From Stichopus chloronotus (lineage: Eukaryota > Echinodermata > Holothuroidea > Aspidochirotida > Stichopodidae), in contig CM037833.1 of NCBI GenBank assembly GCA_021234535.1, positions 20,125,738-20,189,737 of the forward strand: a stretch of 64,000 nt of DNA, read 5' to 3'. The notes beneath the pieces were generated by a model. That model was not told the DNA's origin, did not search any database, and saw only the letters and a program-made list of their open reading frames with translations. A program made the translations under genes and the position numbers. This document shows, piece after piece, positions 62,373 through 64,000 of the stretch (the stretch's first letter is position 1; each line of letters starts with the position of its first letter).

Positions 62373-64000
62373 GTAAGTATGACACATGGCGATCCTTGCT
62401 AGCTTCCACGAATATCATTTGAGTTCCTCTGGAATCAAAGTCAGATTGTTAATTTATTGGGTATTTCATTGCTTCATGAAATTTGCCTTCATGTTAAACA
62501 CCTTCACCTTCTTCAGGTAGCATAACCTTTTAATTTGGTGCCAGGTTTTCAAACACTTAATCCGGAAGTTTTGTCACCCACCCTAGTGGAGGGTGTCGTA
62601 GGGACGATGTGACCCACCTTACCACAAAGTTTTCCTTCATTTTCTGTCCAAATGTGAAAAATTGATGAATCCCCCAAAGATTACAAACTGACACAACTGA
62701 AGCAGATGTGACCAGAATGCCCCTTAGTTGAGAGAAAAAATAAACAATTTAGTATGATTTTGAAACTTGACCTTTTATTTGTGGAATCTACGGTATTATT
62801 CAAGTTTGATCTGCATACTCTTTGCTTTTCCCTTGCCTTTGCAGATGACATTTTTTGCATATTAAAGATTTTTTGAACAGCGTCAGCTTTTCTTTTGATA
62901 TCTGTAAAGTATGTTTTTGTTTATAATTGTCTGCTACAGCAGCTTTGGGAACATCAGCATTGATAAGTACTGATGATATTGGTGATACGGTTAAATAATT
63001 ATGTGACAGTTCCCTATGCTGTTTTTATTCACAAAATCTTGCACAAAGTTTAAGAGAGTTTGTGACTCAGTTTGATGAATTGAACTTTTTTTTTCACCAA
63101 AAAGATCTCGGTCTTTTTTATTTTGCCCGTCGGTGAGGGTCAGCTTAGAAAGCATCTGTAAGACGTTCAGTGTCAGTGATTCTCTTCAAGGAATCAGGAA
63201 CCGTTACTTCACGATTGTCACATTTTGTGAGCGGAAGACCAAAAGGAACAATTTACAAAGCATAATAGTTATACAGCTGAGCAAATATGGCTTCTGTACT
63301 CAACTCGTATCTTGAGAAATATGGCTAGGATAATGTGTAAATCTGATAAGCATGCACTGTTTGAATATGTCTTGAGTCTTACAGGGAAAAGTGTTGTTGC
63401 CCTGAAATCGTACCTTAGACATCACAACAGAGAAAAAAAGCACCAGCAGAGGAAGTCGTTATCTGTGCATGTTGGTTTATCGACAGCTGAACATGCACAT
63501 GACACAAACATGGGAGGACAGCGGGCAGTGAGGTAGTTTGTTTCAGGGTTTCTGCAGTCATGGAAAAACCTGCATTGAGAAGTCATGAAAAGTTAGGAAA
63601 ATTATTTCGAGGCCTGAAAATGATTTGTGATTCACAAAAATTTTCGTGAAGTTTCTGGAAAGTCATGAAAACTTATCACAAAGTGACATTTTCCCCCCTC
63701 TCCCTTGTAATATGGAAATTTTTCAATTCTCACTGGTAATATCAAAAATTATTATTTTTTTTCACCCCATATTGCTTTGACTGTAATTGGCTTTCATTTT
63801 CAGACACTCAATGTAAGAGGAAAAAGGTCATGGAAATTCTTTATTTGGCCCTTGGTCATGGAAAAGTCATGAAAATTAATTTCCTAGACAGTGCAGGAAC
63901 CCTGTTTTTCACTCTCGAGGTTGACGTATACAGTGATGCATAGGTTTGATTAATCATCTCTGTAAAGGGGGCAAGCTAGTGGGGGGGGCACATCACATCC
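62373..64000 (+). other. Trailing intron, gene continues beyond the window
   Basis: No further MAM or LDLa exon was recognised. The stretch has A and T runs. Its frames at 63133-63536 carry no domain motif. Confidence 0.45.
63545..63905. repeat. gtcatggaaaa / gtcatgaaaatt repeat tract
   Basis: 'gtcatggaaaa', 'gtcatgaaaagtt', 'gtcatgaaaactt', 'gtcatggaaatt' and 'gtcatgaaaattaa' recur across 350 bases. This resembles a degenerate dispersed repeat; a related 'cttgaaaagtgctt' tract is at 42395-42530. Confidence 0.55.

Overview
The window is animal nuclear DNA. It has short GC-rich exons with clean GT/AG boundaries, long AT-rich introns, abundant minisatellites and remnants of DNA transposons and SINEs. 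No bacterial-style gene, operon, rRNA or CRISPR array was seen. Nearly the whole window is the middle of one very large plus-strand gene. I read 55 exons between 883 and 62372, all on the + strand and all joining in one open frame (9,342 coding nt, about 3,114 residues, no stop). Both ends of the gene lie outside the window, so no start codon, signal peptide, promoter, stop or polyA site is visible. The product is a tandem array of 18 MAM domains (the first lacks its N-terminal quarter) and four LDL-receptor class A (LDLa) modules. This is the architecture of the secreted or membrane proteins called 'MAM and LDL-receptor class A domain-containing protein' (MALRD1/DIET1-like in vertebrates; very long versions occur in marine invertebrates). 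A marine invertebrate such as an echinoderm, hemichordate or amphioxus is my best guess for the host. That is inference from architecture and composition, not proof.

Each MAM domain is built from up to four exon-sized segments. Segment a holds C-x-F-E...C-x-W...DDFDW...TGP..DHT. Segment b holds YY.Y.E.S...G..A.L.SP...C..FWYHMYG..VG.LNVY. Segment c holds G.QGD.W..A.V. Segment d holds VVIEGV.G....DIAIDD.....C. Boundaries are strongly conserved: phase 1 before a, phase 1 between a and b, phase 1 between b and c when split, phase 0 before d, and phase 1 after d. LDLa exons are phase 1-1. Three standard layouts occur: A = a|b|c|d, B = a|bc|d, C = a|b|cd.

Layout: 1-882 leading intron; 883-2593 end of MAM1; 3168-22631 MAM2-MAM7, in which the layouts cycle C-A-B-C-A-B; 23304-26945 MAM8-MAM9-LDLa1, including a 516-nt exon that spans three lost introns; 27591-33922 MAM10-LDLa2-MAM11-LDLa3; 35554-39264 MAM12-MAM13 with unusual intron positions; 40891-49164 MAM14-MAM15; 53700-61788 MAM16-MAM18; 62259-62372 LDLa4; then intron to the window end.

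Notable intronic structure: a 30-copy, 88-bp satellite (about 5943-8578) with a 440-bp higher-order duplication; a minisatellite that copies the 5' splice site of exon 8 three more times; a 2.26-kb TIR element with a 3-bp TTA target duplication (Harbinger-like) at 50147-52406; a 198-bp Tc1/mariner-like MITE at 60854-61051; palindromic satellite blocks; and two hairpins that look like bacterial terminators. Intron sequence shared between MAM8 and MAM17 supports duplication of a MAM-MAM-LDLa block.
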